A DNA stretch of 64,000 nucleotides from Deltaproteobacteria bacterium HGW-Deltaproteobacteria-13 (GTDB taxonomy: Bacteria; Desulfobacterota; Syntrophia; Syntrophales; Smithellaceae). The position numbers and the translations under genes were made by a program. Each line of letters starts with the position of its first letter. Within the stretch, counting starts at the first letter, position 1. Positions 1 to 8,772 of the stretch are shown one piece after another. The notes under the pieces are model-generated. The model was given only the letters and a program-made list of their open reading frames with translations. It made no database searches and was not told where the DNA came from. The stretch covers positions 1-64,000 of the forward strand of contig PHBJ01000015.1 in the NCBI GenBank assembly GCA_002840555.1, read 5' to 3'.

Positions 1-1
1 C

Positions 2-77
2 TGGAGCGGGAAACGGGATTCGAACCCGCGACCCTCAGCTTGGAAGGCTGACGCTCTAGCCACTGAGCTACTCCCGC
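2..77 (-). tRNA. tRNA-Gly (anticodon UCC)
   Basis: Read on the minus strand, this is a complete cloverleaf. A 7-bp acceptor stem starts GCGGGAG, the D arm contains AGCTCAGTGGC, the anticodon loop is CTTCCAA (anticodon TCC), and the T arm carries GGGTTCGAATCCC. The CCA end is encoded in the DNA. It is the third and last visible member of a Thr-Tyr-Gly tRNA cluster. In many proteobacteria this order continues into another tRNA-Thr and a tuf gene, which here would lie beyond the left edge. Confidence 0.97.
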
Positions 78-100
78 TTATTTCAATTTCAAAAAATCCC

Positions 101-185
<85 letters not shown>

Positions 186-208
186 AGCATATATTTTAAC
201 AGCCAAAC

Positions 209-284
209 TGGAGCTGGCGATGGGACTCGAACCCGCAACCTGCTGATTACAAATCAGCTGCTCTACCGATTGAGCTACGCCAGC
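209..284 (-). tRNA. tRNA-Thr (anticodon UGU)
   Basis: This 76-nt cloverleaf on the minus strand has acceptor GCTGGCG, D arm AGCTCAATCGGT, anticodon loop TTTGTAA (anticodon TGT), T arm GGGTTCGAGTCCC and an encoded CCA. It is the first gene of the Thr-Tyr-Gly tRNA run and lies about 80 nt downstream of a strong promoter match. Confidence 0.97.
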
Positions 285-626
285 AAATCCCACCTAAATA
301 TCTTTTAATATCATAACATTACGCTTTAAAATGCAAAAACGCGCACAACTACGCCCTTAAGCGAATTGTGGAATCTAATTTTTATAGACGTTTTTGTCAA
401 GTAAATTTTTTAAAAATCTTATAGATAAGCTTTAAATCCTGACAGAGAGCTTGAATAGACAAAAACCTTTTCCTCGATAATTATGAATTATAATCCCCAT
501 CCAAAATCGTGCCAACATAAAAACAAATGCTTTTATGCTTCCGTCTAATTTAGTTAGTTATTAATATTATTTCTATTTTATCTATTGAGCATCAATTTTT
601 TTGTCTGAGCTATTTGCCGCTGCAAA
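285..626. other. AT-rich gap upstream of the tRNA cluster
   Basis: No convincing coding sequence is seen here. It holds the tRNA promoter (372-400, minus strand) and the 5' leader of the tRNA transcript. The remainder is AT-rich spacer separating the tRNA transcription unit from the 3' end of the propeller-repeat gene. No clear terminator for that gene was found. Confidence 0.6.
372..400 (-). promoter_or_regulatory. sigma-70 promoter of the tRNA cluster
   Basis: On the minus strand there is a perfect -35 TTGACA (395-400), a 17-nt spacer and a -10 TAGATT (372-377). Transcription would begin near 365 and run into tRNA-Thr, giving a leader of about 80 nt. The match is strong, and the position fits the tRNA operon. 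Confidence 0.75.
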
Positions 627-2000
627 TTAATTACCCTTTATCTTAACTTCAACCAGAAAGATATTTGTATCTCTGGCTGCAAGGTAATGAAGACTATCCA
701 ATGAGTCAAAAACGATGCTTCCTCTCATCACATTATCGTAGTGCTTTCCCTCTCTCTCATCAACAATGACCAATCGCTTATTCCCTGATTGAGCTCCATA
801 GGCCACGTGTCTACTGTCCGGGCTGAAAACAAAAGTACCATTTCCTATATTTTCGTATTGTTTTCCTTCTTTTCCATCAGCAACGATAAACCAATTATTC
901 CCTGATTGAGCCACATACGCCATCCGCTTACTGTCCGGACTGAAAACAAGAGTAGACCCGATACTGTCATATGACTTCCCCTCTTGCCCGCCGGCCACCA
1001 CAAAACGCTTTTTTTCTGATTGAGCCGCATAGGCAATACGCTTACTATCAGGACTAAAAATGAGAGTGGCACCGATGCCGTCATAAGACTTTCCCTCTTG
1101 TCCATCAAGTATAACGATCATCTTTTTGCCTTCATGAACCACATAAGCCAAATGTCTGCTATCCGGGCTGAAAATGAAACCAGGGCGAATGACATCATAT
1201 TGTTTTTCTTCTTTTTCATTAATAACCGCAAACCGTTTTTTCCCTGACAGAGCCCAGTAGGCCATGCTCTTGCTGTCGGGGCTAAAAACAAGATCAGACC
1301 CGATACCGTCATAATATTTTCCCTCTTTATCATCAACAACGACAAATTGTTTATTTCCTGATTGAGCTCCATAGGCCACATGCCTGCTGTCGGGACTGAA
1401 AACCAGATTAGATCCGATGCCGTCATAACTTTTTCCTTCTTTTCCATCAACAATCACAAAACTCTTATTTTCTTTCTTTGCGCTATAAACCAGCCGCCTG
1501 CTGTCCGAACTGAAAATGAAAGCAGTGCCGACAGCATCGTATTGTTTTTCTTCTTTTCCATCAATCACGATAACCTGCTTATTTCCAGCCTGAGCCCGAT
1601 ACGCCAAATGTCTGCTGTCGGGACTGAAAATCAGATTTGTTCCGATACCATCGTAATATTTCCCTTCTTTTCCATCAATGATTACAAAACCCTTGTTTCC
1701 CATCCTGACGCTATAAGCCACTCGCTTGCTGTCTGGGCTGAAAGTAAGCGTAGACCCAACACCATCATAAGGCTTTCCCTCTTTTCCATCAATGACGACA
1801 AATTGTTTACCCTCAGCCTGGGCCACATAGGCAATACGCCTGCCGTCAGGGCTGGCCACGAATAACAGTGGAGTAAATTTAACATTAACAATGCTACTCT
1901 CGGAAATATCAACACCGGAAGCTTTCTCTTCGGCAAAGGACGCCATACTGTTCATCATAAGAAAAACGGCAGCCAATAAGCATATAAATTTCTTCAGCAT
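627..2000 (-). CDS. secreted beta-propeller repeat protein (PD40/TolB-like repeats)
   Basis: The 457-residue protein starts with a signal peptide (MLKK, a hydrophobic stretch, then ASFA before EEKA). It then has ten consecutive repeats of about 38 residues and a partial eleventh. Each repeat follows the pattern FSPDS(K/R)xxAY...VxDGKEGKxYDGIG. The FSPDSxxxAY core is the hallmark of WD40-like PD40 repeats seen in TolB and related propellers, which usually fold as a propeller outside the cytoplasmic membrane. A GAGGAGAA ribosome binding site precedes the ATG. The repeats are similar at DNA level (114-bp period), so unequal recombination could change their number. No neighbouring gene suggests a partner. 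The specific function is unknown; a periplasmic binding scaffold is the most that can be inferred. Confidence 0.8.
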   Translation of the reverse strand: MLKKFICLLAAVFLMMNSMASFAEEKASGVDISESSIVNVKFTPLLFVASPDGRRIAYVAQAEGKQFVVIDGKEGKPYDGVGSTLTFSPDSKRVAYSVRMGNKGFVIIDGKEGKYYDGIGTNLIFSPDSRHLAYRAQAGNKQVIVIDGKEEKQYDAVGTAFIFSSDSRRLVYSAKKENKSFVIVDGKEGKSYDGIGSNLVFSPDSRHVAYGAQSGNKQFVVVDDKEGKYYDGIGSDLVFSPDSKSMAYWALSGKKRFAVINEKEEKQYDVIRPGFIFSPDSRHLAYVVHEGKKMIVILDGQEGKSYDGIGATLIFSPDSKRIAYAAQSEKKRFVVAGGQEGKSYDSIGSTLVFSPDSKRMAYVAQSGNNWFIVADGKEGKQYENIGNGTFVFSPDSRHVAYGAQSGNKRLVIVDEREGKHYDNVMRGSIVFDSLDSLHYLAARDTNIFLVEVKIKGN

Positions 2001-2338
2001 CTAAAAGTTCTCCTCATACCATTACTGTAAATTGACATTTGCCCGGCAACTTACTGATAATTTATTTTGATCGAATTTATCTTTAAAATATATCGTAGTA
2101 AGTTTTCTTATTCAAGCCAATAATTATTTGAACCATCGCGACAAATACATTCTTTATTTTGGTGACATTAAAAACGATGCGGTCATCGCCTGATGGACTG
2201 TTCTCATTTAAATTTTTATTTTCCAAGCATAGGTCTTTAACATTGTGAAGATTTTTTACGGAACCGAAAAAATATTTTGACAATAATTATTTTTTGCAAT
2301 AGACTATATAGAATTTCAAAATTAAGGTTATAAAAACG
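2001..2338. other. divergent intergenic region between the propeller gene and the leu operon
   Basis: This holds the ribosome binding site of the minus-strand propeller gene and the putative leu promoter (2277-2305). A 66-codon minus-strand reading frame at 2083-2283 has no recognisable features and no good ribosome binding site, so it is not called. TTGCCCGGCAA near 2039-2049 is a short palindrome of unknown meaning. Confidence 0.5.
2277..2305 (+). promoter_or_regulatory. putative promoter of the leu operon
   Basis: A perfect -35 TTGACA (2277-2282) lies 17 nt before TAGACT (2300-2305), a 4-of-6 match to the -10 consensus. Predicted transcription starts near 2312, about 27 nt before the leader-peptide ATG, as expected for an attenuation leader. 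Confidence 0.5.
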
Positions 2339-2458
2339 ATGCCGGATAGAGCGAAAAAACAGATTTTAGCGATCAACCTTCTCCCCCTGATTCTGGGACT
2401 CGCCCTGTTGCGCCTTTTACTAAAGGCCGCCCGCCCATCGTTTTTAGGTCATCACTAA
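2339..2458 (+). CDS. leuL: leucine-rich leader peptide of the leu operon
   Basis: This 39-codon ORF is too short for usual gene calling. It begins MPDRAKKQ, and 12 of its 39 residues are leucine, concentrated in a run that includes LL, LL and LLL. It ends at TAA 2456-2458, 23 nt before an intrinsic terminator and about 175 nt before leuA. The arrangement matches the leader peptides of leu operons in enterobacteria. There, ribosome stalling at Leu codons when charged tRNA-Leu is scarce favours an antiterminator. Here CGCCCA at 2432-2437, inside the ORF, can pair with TGGGCG at 2490-2495, the 5' arm of the terminator. Only a weak AAGG precedes the start. Function is inferred from architecture. 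Confidence 0.75.
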   Translation: MPDRAKKQILAINLLPLILGLALLRLLLKAARPSFLGHH

Positions 2459-2481
2459 CGCTATAAATAACTGATTACCTG

Positions 2482-2515
2482 AAAGGCCGTGGGCGAAAAC
2501 CCCACGGCCTTTTTT
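2482..2515 (+). terminator. intrinsic terminator acting as leu attenuator
   Basis: A 12-bp perfect stem (AAAGGCCGTGGG at 2482-2493 with CCCACGGCCTTT at 2501-2512) encloses a 7-nt loop and runs into a T tract ending at 2515. It lies between a leucine-rich leader ORF and leuA, with no other gene for it to terminate, so attenuation is the natural reading. Confidence 0.85.
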
Positions 2516-2633
2516 ATTATTTATAAAATGGAGGCACCTATCCCGACAGCCTCTGGCTGCGGGATCAATTCGACTGACAAATATTATTGCGCTGCACTGG
2601 CAATATTCGAGTCTCATGGAAAGGAGATAAATT

Positions 2634-4178
<1,545 letters not shown>

Positions 4179-4230
4179 ACTCTAAAAATAAGCTAAAAAG
4201 TTGATTCACTTTTCATAAGGAGCATAAATC

Positions 4231-5490
4231 GTGGGCAACACTATTACGGAAAAAATTTTAATGGCTCATACGGGACTAAAAAAAATATCCGCCGGGCAGT
4301 TGATTAACGCCCGGGTGGATATCGCTTTGGGCAACGATGTCACCGCGCCCATAGCGATTAATGAATTCAAAAAAGCAGGCGGGAAAAAAGTATTTAATAA
4401 AAACAAAGTGGCTTTGGTTTTAGATCACTTCACACCGAACAAGGATATTAATTCCGCCCAGCAATGCAAGGCTGTGCGCGAATTTGCCCTGCAGCAGAAA
4501 ATAACTCATTTTTATGAAGGCGGCCGGGTGGGGGTTGAACACGCTTTATTGCCGGAACAGGGCATTGTCCTGCCCGGAGATTTAGTCATCGGCGCGGACA
4601 GCCATACCTGCACTTACGGCGCCCTGGGCGCGTTTGCCACGGGCGTGGGCAGCACCGATCTCGCGGCGGCCATGCTCACGGGTGAACTCTGGTTGAAGGT
4701 GCCCCAATCGATCAAATTTGTTGTTTACGGCAAACTGCAAAAATGGGTTTCCGGCAAGGATTTAATTTTGCATATCATCGGACGCATCGGTGTTGACGGA
4801 GCTTTATATCAGGCGATGGAATTCACCGGGGAAACCATCGGCAAACTGCCGATGGCCGACAGATTTTCCATGGCCAACATGGCCATCGAAGCCGGCGCAA
4901 AAAACGGCATTTTCGCTCCAGATAAAATTACCGCGGATTTCATCAAAAAAAGAGCGAAGCGCAAATATAAATTTTATGCTTCGGATGCCGACGCCGTCTA
5001 TTCCGATATTATCGAAATCAACGCTGCGAAAATCGAACCCCAGGTGGCCTTCCCCCATTTGCCTTCCCACGTTAAAGGGATAAGCAAAGCGGGCAGGGTA
5101 AAAATTGACCAGGCGCTTATCGGCTCCTGCACCAATGGCCGGATTGAAGATTTGAGAATCGCCGCGGGGATTTTGAAAAACCGCCGGGCCGCGTCCCATG
5201 TAAGATTGATCATTGTTCCGGCAACCCCGGAAATTTACAAGCAGGCATTGAAAGAGGGGCTGCTGGACATTTTTATGAAAGCCGATGCCATCATCAGTCC
5301 GCCTTCCTGCGGCGCCTGCTTAGGCGGGCACATGGGAATCCTGGCGGAAGGTGAAAGAGCAGTCGCCACCACGAACCGCAATTTCGTCGGCCGCATGGGG
5401 CATACCAAAAGCGAAGTCTATCTGGCCAGCCCCGCCGTTGCGGCAGCCTCTGCCGTATTAGGGAAAATCGCTTCACCTGAAGAACTGTAA
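4231..5490 (+). CDS. leuC: 3-isopropylmalate dehydratase large subunit
   Basis: This 419-residue aconitase-family subunit works with LeuD to isomerise 2-isopropylmalate to 3-isopropylmalate. Its 4Fe-4S ligands are visible as C300 (GSCTNG), C360 and C363 ([10 protein letters not shown]). [13 protein letters not shown] is the conserved substrate and cluster region near residues 121-133. At about 420 residues it belongs to the shorter HacA/archaeal-like LeuC group rather than the roughly 466-residue enterobacterial form. The start is GTG at 4231 with AAGGAG upstream. It lies 52 nt after leuA and 25 nt before leuD in the same operon. Confidence 0.96.
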   Translation: MGNTITEKILMAHTGLKKISAGQLINARVDIALGNDVTAPIAINEFKKAGGKKVFNKNKVALVLDHFTPNKDINSAQQCKAVREFALQQKITHFYEGGRVGVEHALLPEQGIVLPGDLVIGADSHTCTYGALGAFATGVGSTDLAAAMLTGELWLKVPQSIKFVVYGKLQKWVSGKDLILHIIGRIGVDGALYQAMEFTGETIGKLPMADRFSMANMAIEAGAKNGIFAPDKITADFIKKRAKRKYKFYASDADAVYSDIIEINAAKIEPQVAFPHLPSHVKGISKAGRVKIDQALIGSCTNGRIEDLRIAAGILKNRRAASHVRLIIVPATPEIYKQALKEGLLDIFMKADAIISPPSCGACLGGHMGILAEGERAVATTNRNFVGRMGHTKSEVYLASPAVAAASAVLGKIASPEEL

Positions 5491-5515
5491 AATAAATCAA
5501 AGAGGATTTCTGGCA

Positions 5516-6022
5516 ATGATATTTAAAGGGAAAGTTTGGAAATTTGGAGATAATATAGATACCGACGCGATTATTCCCGCACGCTATCTGACAACATCGG
5601 ATCCCCTGGAGCTTGCCGCTCACTGCATGGAAGATGCCGATCCGGATTTTGTTAAAAAGATGCAAGCGGGCGATATTATTCTGGGCGGAGAAAATTTCGG
5701 CTGCGGCTCTTCGCGCGAACACGCGCCTATCGCGATTAAGGCTGCCGGTGTTTCCTGCGTCATCGCTAAAAGTTTCGCCCGTATTTTTTATCGCAACGCC
5801 TTCAACATGGGCCTTCCCATTTTCGAATCAGCAGAGCTTGCCGATGCGATTAAGGAAGGTGAAGAAGTAACCGTGGACAGTGCGAAAGGAACTATTATCA
5901 TAACCGATTCAAATAAGTCTTTCACCATTAATCCTATTCCGCCTTTCATGGAAGAACTCATTAACGATGGCGGATTAATGAAGCATATAGCCAAGACAAG
6001 GGGCAAGAATGAAACAAAATAA
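5516..6022 (+). CDS. leuD: 3-isopropylmalate dehydratase small subunit
   Basis: This 168-residue swivel-domain subunit completes the isopropylmalate isomerase with LeuC. The motif [15 protein letters not shown] and the early [10 protein letters not shown] segment are diagnostic of LeuD. The length matches the short LeuD form that accompanies 420-residue LeuC proteins. The ATG at 5516 follows AGAGGA. Its 3' end overlaps the start of leuB by 14 nt, which suggests translational coupling. Confidence 0.96.
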   Translation: MIFKGKVWKFGDNIDTDAIIPARYLTTSDPLELAAHCMEDADPDFVKKMQAGDIILGGENFGCGSSREHAPIAIKAAGVSCVIAKSFARIFYRNAFNMGLPIFESAELADAIKEGEEVTVDSAKGTIIITDSNKSFTINPIPPFMEELINDGGLMKHIAKTRGKNETK

Positions 6023-7103
6023 TTATAATATAGCCGTATTTGCCGGTGACGGCATCGGACCGGAAATAATAAAAGAAGCTTTAAAGATTTTAAAGATTAT
6101 AGCGGAGAAAAAGAAGCTTAACCTGCAACTCCACGAAGGACTTGCAGGGGGATGCGCCTATGATCGTTTTGGAGTCCCCCTGCCGGATGCGAGTCTGGAA
6201 CTTGCGCTGCAAAGCGACGCGGTTTTGCTGGGAGCCGTTGGCGGGCCCCAATGGGAGTCTCTGGATTACAAAGTGAGACCGGAAAGAGCGCTTCTGGCTT
6301 TACGGGAGAAATTGGGTATTTTTGCCAATTTGCGGCCGGTTGTTGTCTTTGAAGAACTTCTGGAAGCCTCACCGCTCAAGAAGAATATCGTGCAGGGCAT
6401 TGATATCATGATTGTCCGCGAATTGACCGGCGACGTTTATTTCGGCAAACCGCGCGGTGTAAAAAAAGGAAAAGACGGGAAACGCTATGGCGTCAACACA
6501 ATGGTTTACTCTGAAGATGAAATCCGCAGAATTGCCGTTCGCGCCTTTGAAATTGCCCGGACGCGCAAAAAGAATCTACTTTCGGTAGACAAAGCGAATG
6601 TTCTCGAATGCACCGAACTCTGGCGCAATGTAGTGACGGAAGTCGGACAAAATTATCCCGACATCACTCTGAAACACATGTATGTCGATAACTGCGCTAT
6701 GCAGCTTATCCGCAATCCGGCTCAATTCGACGTCATTGTTACATCCAATTTATTCGGAGACATATTAAGCGATGAAGCCGCCATGCTGACCGGTTCCATC
6801 GGTATGCTTCCTTCAGCCAGTCTGGGAGAAAAAAAGGCTTTATATGAACCCATTCATGGTTCGGCACCGGATATCGCCGGGAAAAATATCGCTAATCCGC
6901 TGGCCACCATTCTTTCGGCAGCGTTGATGCTGCGTTACTCTTTTTCCATGCAGCCGGAAGCCGAATTAATCGAAAAAGCGGTTGCTGAGACATTAAAAGA
7001 AGGATTCCGGACTCAGGATATTCATCAGCCCGGCACAAAACTCATCAGCACCGAAGCCATGGGCGATGCTGTTGCAAAAAACGTACGTAACCTCTTAAAC
7101 TAA
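6009..7103 (+). CDS. leuB: 3-isopropylmalate dehydrogenase
   Basis: The 364-residue enzyme oxidatively decarboxylates 3-isopropylmalate to 2-oxoisocaproate with NAD. Family signatures are GDGIGPEI near the N terminus, [18 protein letters not shown], and the metal and substrate region [45 protein letters not shown] lies near the C terminus. The ATG overlaps the end of leuD and has AAGGGG just upstream. It is the last of the four leucine genes. The following two genes run the same way after a 35-50-nt gap and could be cotranscribed. Confidence 0.97.
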   Translation: MKQNNYNIAVFAGDGIGPEIIKEALKILKIIAEKKKLNLQLHEGLAGGCAYDRFGVPLPDASLELALQSDAVLLGAVGGPQWESLDYKVRPERALLALREKLGIFANLRPVVVFEELLEASPLKKNIVQGIDIMIVRELTGDVYFGKPRGVKKGKDGKRYGVNTMVYSEDEIRRIAVRAFEIARTRKKNLLSVDKANVLECTELWRNVVTEVGQNYPDITLKHMYVDNCAMQLIRNPAQFDVIVTSNLFGDILSDEAAMLTGSIGMLPSASLGEKKALYEPIHGSAPDIAGKNIANPLATILSAALMLRYSFSMQPEAELIEKAVAETLKEGFRTQDIHQPGTKLISTEAMGDAVAKNVRNLLN

Positions 7104-7153
7104 TGAACCCTTAAGAAAGCCTGGGATAAAGAATTCCCGTGAGGCAGGAAAAG

Positions 7154-7774
7154 ATGGCATCCCTTGTTTTTCTGGAAAAGATATCGATTGATCCTCCCCG
7201 CGAAAAAATATACCAGCGGCTCGGCTACAAAAAAAGAACGACCGAAATCTCGGCAAAACAGCTGGAGGAAACCGATTGTTTTATCCATGAAGCTTCCCGC
7301 CTTATTTCACTCAAGGGATCGTTGCTGCGCCTTTCTATTCTTCAAAATGATGGCGAAAAAATAATCCTGTCTAAAAACTTAACTTTCAAAAGCAAAAAAC
7401 TATCCGCTTTCCTGCGCGACTGCGGGGAAACCGTTCTGATGGGCGCAACAGCGGGCAGTGTCATTATGGAAGCTATTAAGGAAAAAACCCGGCAGGATGA
7501 TTTAGCCGCCGCCGTCGTTTATGACGCCACCGCCAGTGAAATGACGGACGCCGCCCTGGATTGGATGACGGATTATTTTAATCAGCTTATCCGCCGCGAA
7601 GGAAAAACTCTTTTGCCCCGGCGCTTTTCGGCGGGCTATGCCGATTTTCATCTGGAAAATCAGAAATCAATTTATGAAATGCTGCAAATGGAAAAATTTG
7701 GCGTGGCCATCACTTCAGAATTTATCCTTCTTCCGGAAAAATCAGTTACCGCCGTCAGCGGCATTTGTGGATAG
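7154..7774 (+). CDS. stand-alone MetH activation-domain-like protein
   Basis: This protein of about 206 residues resembles the C-terminal AdoMet-binding reactivation domain of cobalamin-dependent methionine synthase. The strongest signal is the C-terminal block RRFSAGYADF followed by FGVAITSEFILLPEKSVTAVSGI. It parallels the R-x-x-x-G-Y and 'IGV..TES..M.P..SVSG' segments of MetH. The MetH encoded at 15529-17931 lacks this domain, so a role in reductive reactivation of cob(II)alamin is a reasonable inference. The chosen ATG has AGGA 4 nt upstream; an in-frame GTG at 7139 is the alternative start. It sits between leuB and a ferredoxin-like gene that could supply electrons. Confidence 0.7.
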   Translation: MASLVFLEKISIDPPREKIYQRLGYKKRTTEISAKQLEETDCFIHEASRLISLKGSLLRLSILQNDGEKIILSKNLTFKSKKLSAFLRDCGETVLMGATAGSVIMEAIKEKTRQDDLAAAVVYDATASEMTDAALDWMTDYFNQLIRREGKTLLPRRFSAGYADFHLENQKSIYEMLQMEKFGVAITSEFILLPEKSVTAVSGICG

Positions 7775-7817
7775 CAGGCAAAGCAATTCACCGCTCTGTA
7801 AAAAGGAGAATAACGCT

Positions 7818-8591
7818 ATGAAGCGCAAAATCATCAAAATCGACGAAGAAAAATGCACCGGCTGCGGTTTGTGCGTGCCGGGATGCCAGGAAGAGGCCAT
7901 CAAAATAATTGACGGCAAGGCCAGGTTGGTCAAAGATGTTTTTTGCGACGGACTGGGAGCGTGTCTGGGAGAATGTCCCGAAGGAGCGCTTTCCATCGAA
8001 GAACGTGAAGCTGAACCTTTTGATGAAAGATTGGTTCAGGAAACCATCGCCCAAAGGAAGGAGAAAGAAACCTCTTCTCACGGCGGTCAATCAGATCGGC
8101 AAAATCTTCATATCATAAATCCCGCGGGTTCCTGCCCCGGCTCGGCTCACACGGTATTGCAAAGAAAACCGCAGGCCGCCGTGAATGCGCTTCCGTCGGA
8201 AGCGCAGCCATCGGAGCTTACCCACTGGCCGGTTCAACTGCACCTGATCAATCCCGCGGCTGATTTTTTTAAAGGAAAAGATGTGGTGCTGGCCGCCGAT
8301 TGCGTGGCCTTTGCGCTTGGTGATTTTCATGCAAGATTCCTGAAAGGCAAAAGTCTGGCCATTGCCTGTCCGAAACTGGACGAAGGACAGGAAGAATATG
8401 TAGAAAAAATCCGGCGGCTGGCAGATGAGGCTAAAATCAATACCCTGACTGTTATGATCATGCAGGTCCCCTGCTGCCGCAGCCTGATCCAGATTGCCCG
8501 GACAGGCCTTAATCAGGCCACAAGAAAAGTGCCGCTCAAAACGGTTGTTATCGGCATCAATGGAGATGTTCTTTCTGAAGAATGGGTTTGA
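7818..8591 (+). CDS. ferredoxin-like 4Fe-4S protein with conserved C-terminal domain
   Basis: The 257-residue protein begins with a ferredoxin-type domain. C13-x2-C16-x2-C19-x3-C23 (CTGCGLCVPGC) is a full motif. The second motif, C43-x5-C49-x3-C53 (CDGLGACLGEC), lacks the usual CxxC spacing, so the second cluster may be unusual or absent. The C-terminal half has a conserved region with VPCCRSL, typical of ferredoxin-domain proteins common in anaerobes, whose exact function I do not know. AAGGAG precedes ATG 7818; an upstream in-frame extension to 7638 overlaps the previous gene and is rejected. It is the probable operon partner of the MetH-activation-like protein and a candidate electron donor for it (inference). 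Confidence 0.75.
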   Translation: MKRKIIKIDEEKCTGCGLCVPGCQEEAIKIIDGKARLVKDVFCDGLGACLGECPEGALSIEEREAEPFDERLVQETIAQRKEKETSSHGGQSDRQNLHIINPAGSCPGSAHTVLQRKPQAAVNALPSEAQPSELTHWPVQLHLINPAADFFKGKDVVLAADCVAFALGDFHARFLKGKSLAIACPKLDEGQEEYVEKIRRLADEAKINTLTVMIMQVPCCRSLIQIARTGLNQATRKVPLKTVVIGINGDVLSEEWV

Positions 8592-8633
8592 AAGGAATAT
8601 CCGCATCCGTAAACATTTTTGCATTCTTTCGAG

Positions 8634-8772
8634 AATAACAACATTTCTTGCTTTTAAAATTGTATATGTGTATGCTTAAAAAGCTTGTCGGTATTATATG
8701 AAAATTCAACGATTTTATATCTATTCTCATTTCTCCTTACCGTTATAAAAAGCACAAAAGGATAATAAATAC
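8634..8772 (+). repeat. copy 1 of the leader block upstream of the HD-GYP genes
   Basis: The roughly 130 nt before the gene at 8773 are clearly related to the block before the gene at 12009. Shared segments include a GTATA-containing core, TATTATA, TTTTATATCTATT and CGTTATAAAAAGCACAAA just before the ribosome binding site. The repeat shows that the duplicated unit included its promoter and leader. Confidence 0.7.

Noticed and set aside
845-1936. Several ORFs on both strands inside the propeller-repeat gene
   Set aside because: They arise from the repeated codons of the true gene, have no ribosome binding sites, and overlap the repeat protein completely.
2083-2283. 66-codon minus-strand ORF upstream of the leu promoter
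   Set aside because: No ribosome binding site, no signal or domain, and it overlaps the leu promoter.
7638-7817. N-terminal extension of the ferredoxin-like protein
   Set aside because: It overlaps the previous gene, shows no family similarity, and the internal ATG 7818 has AAGGAG upstream and starts directly before the cysteine motif.
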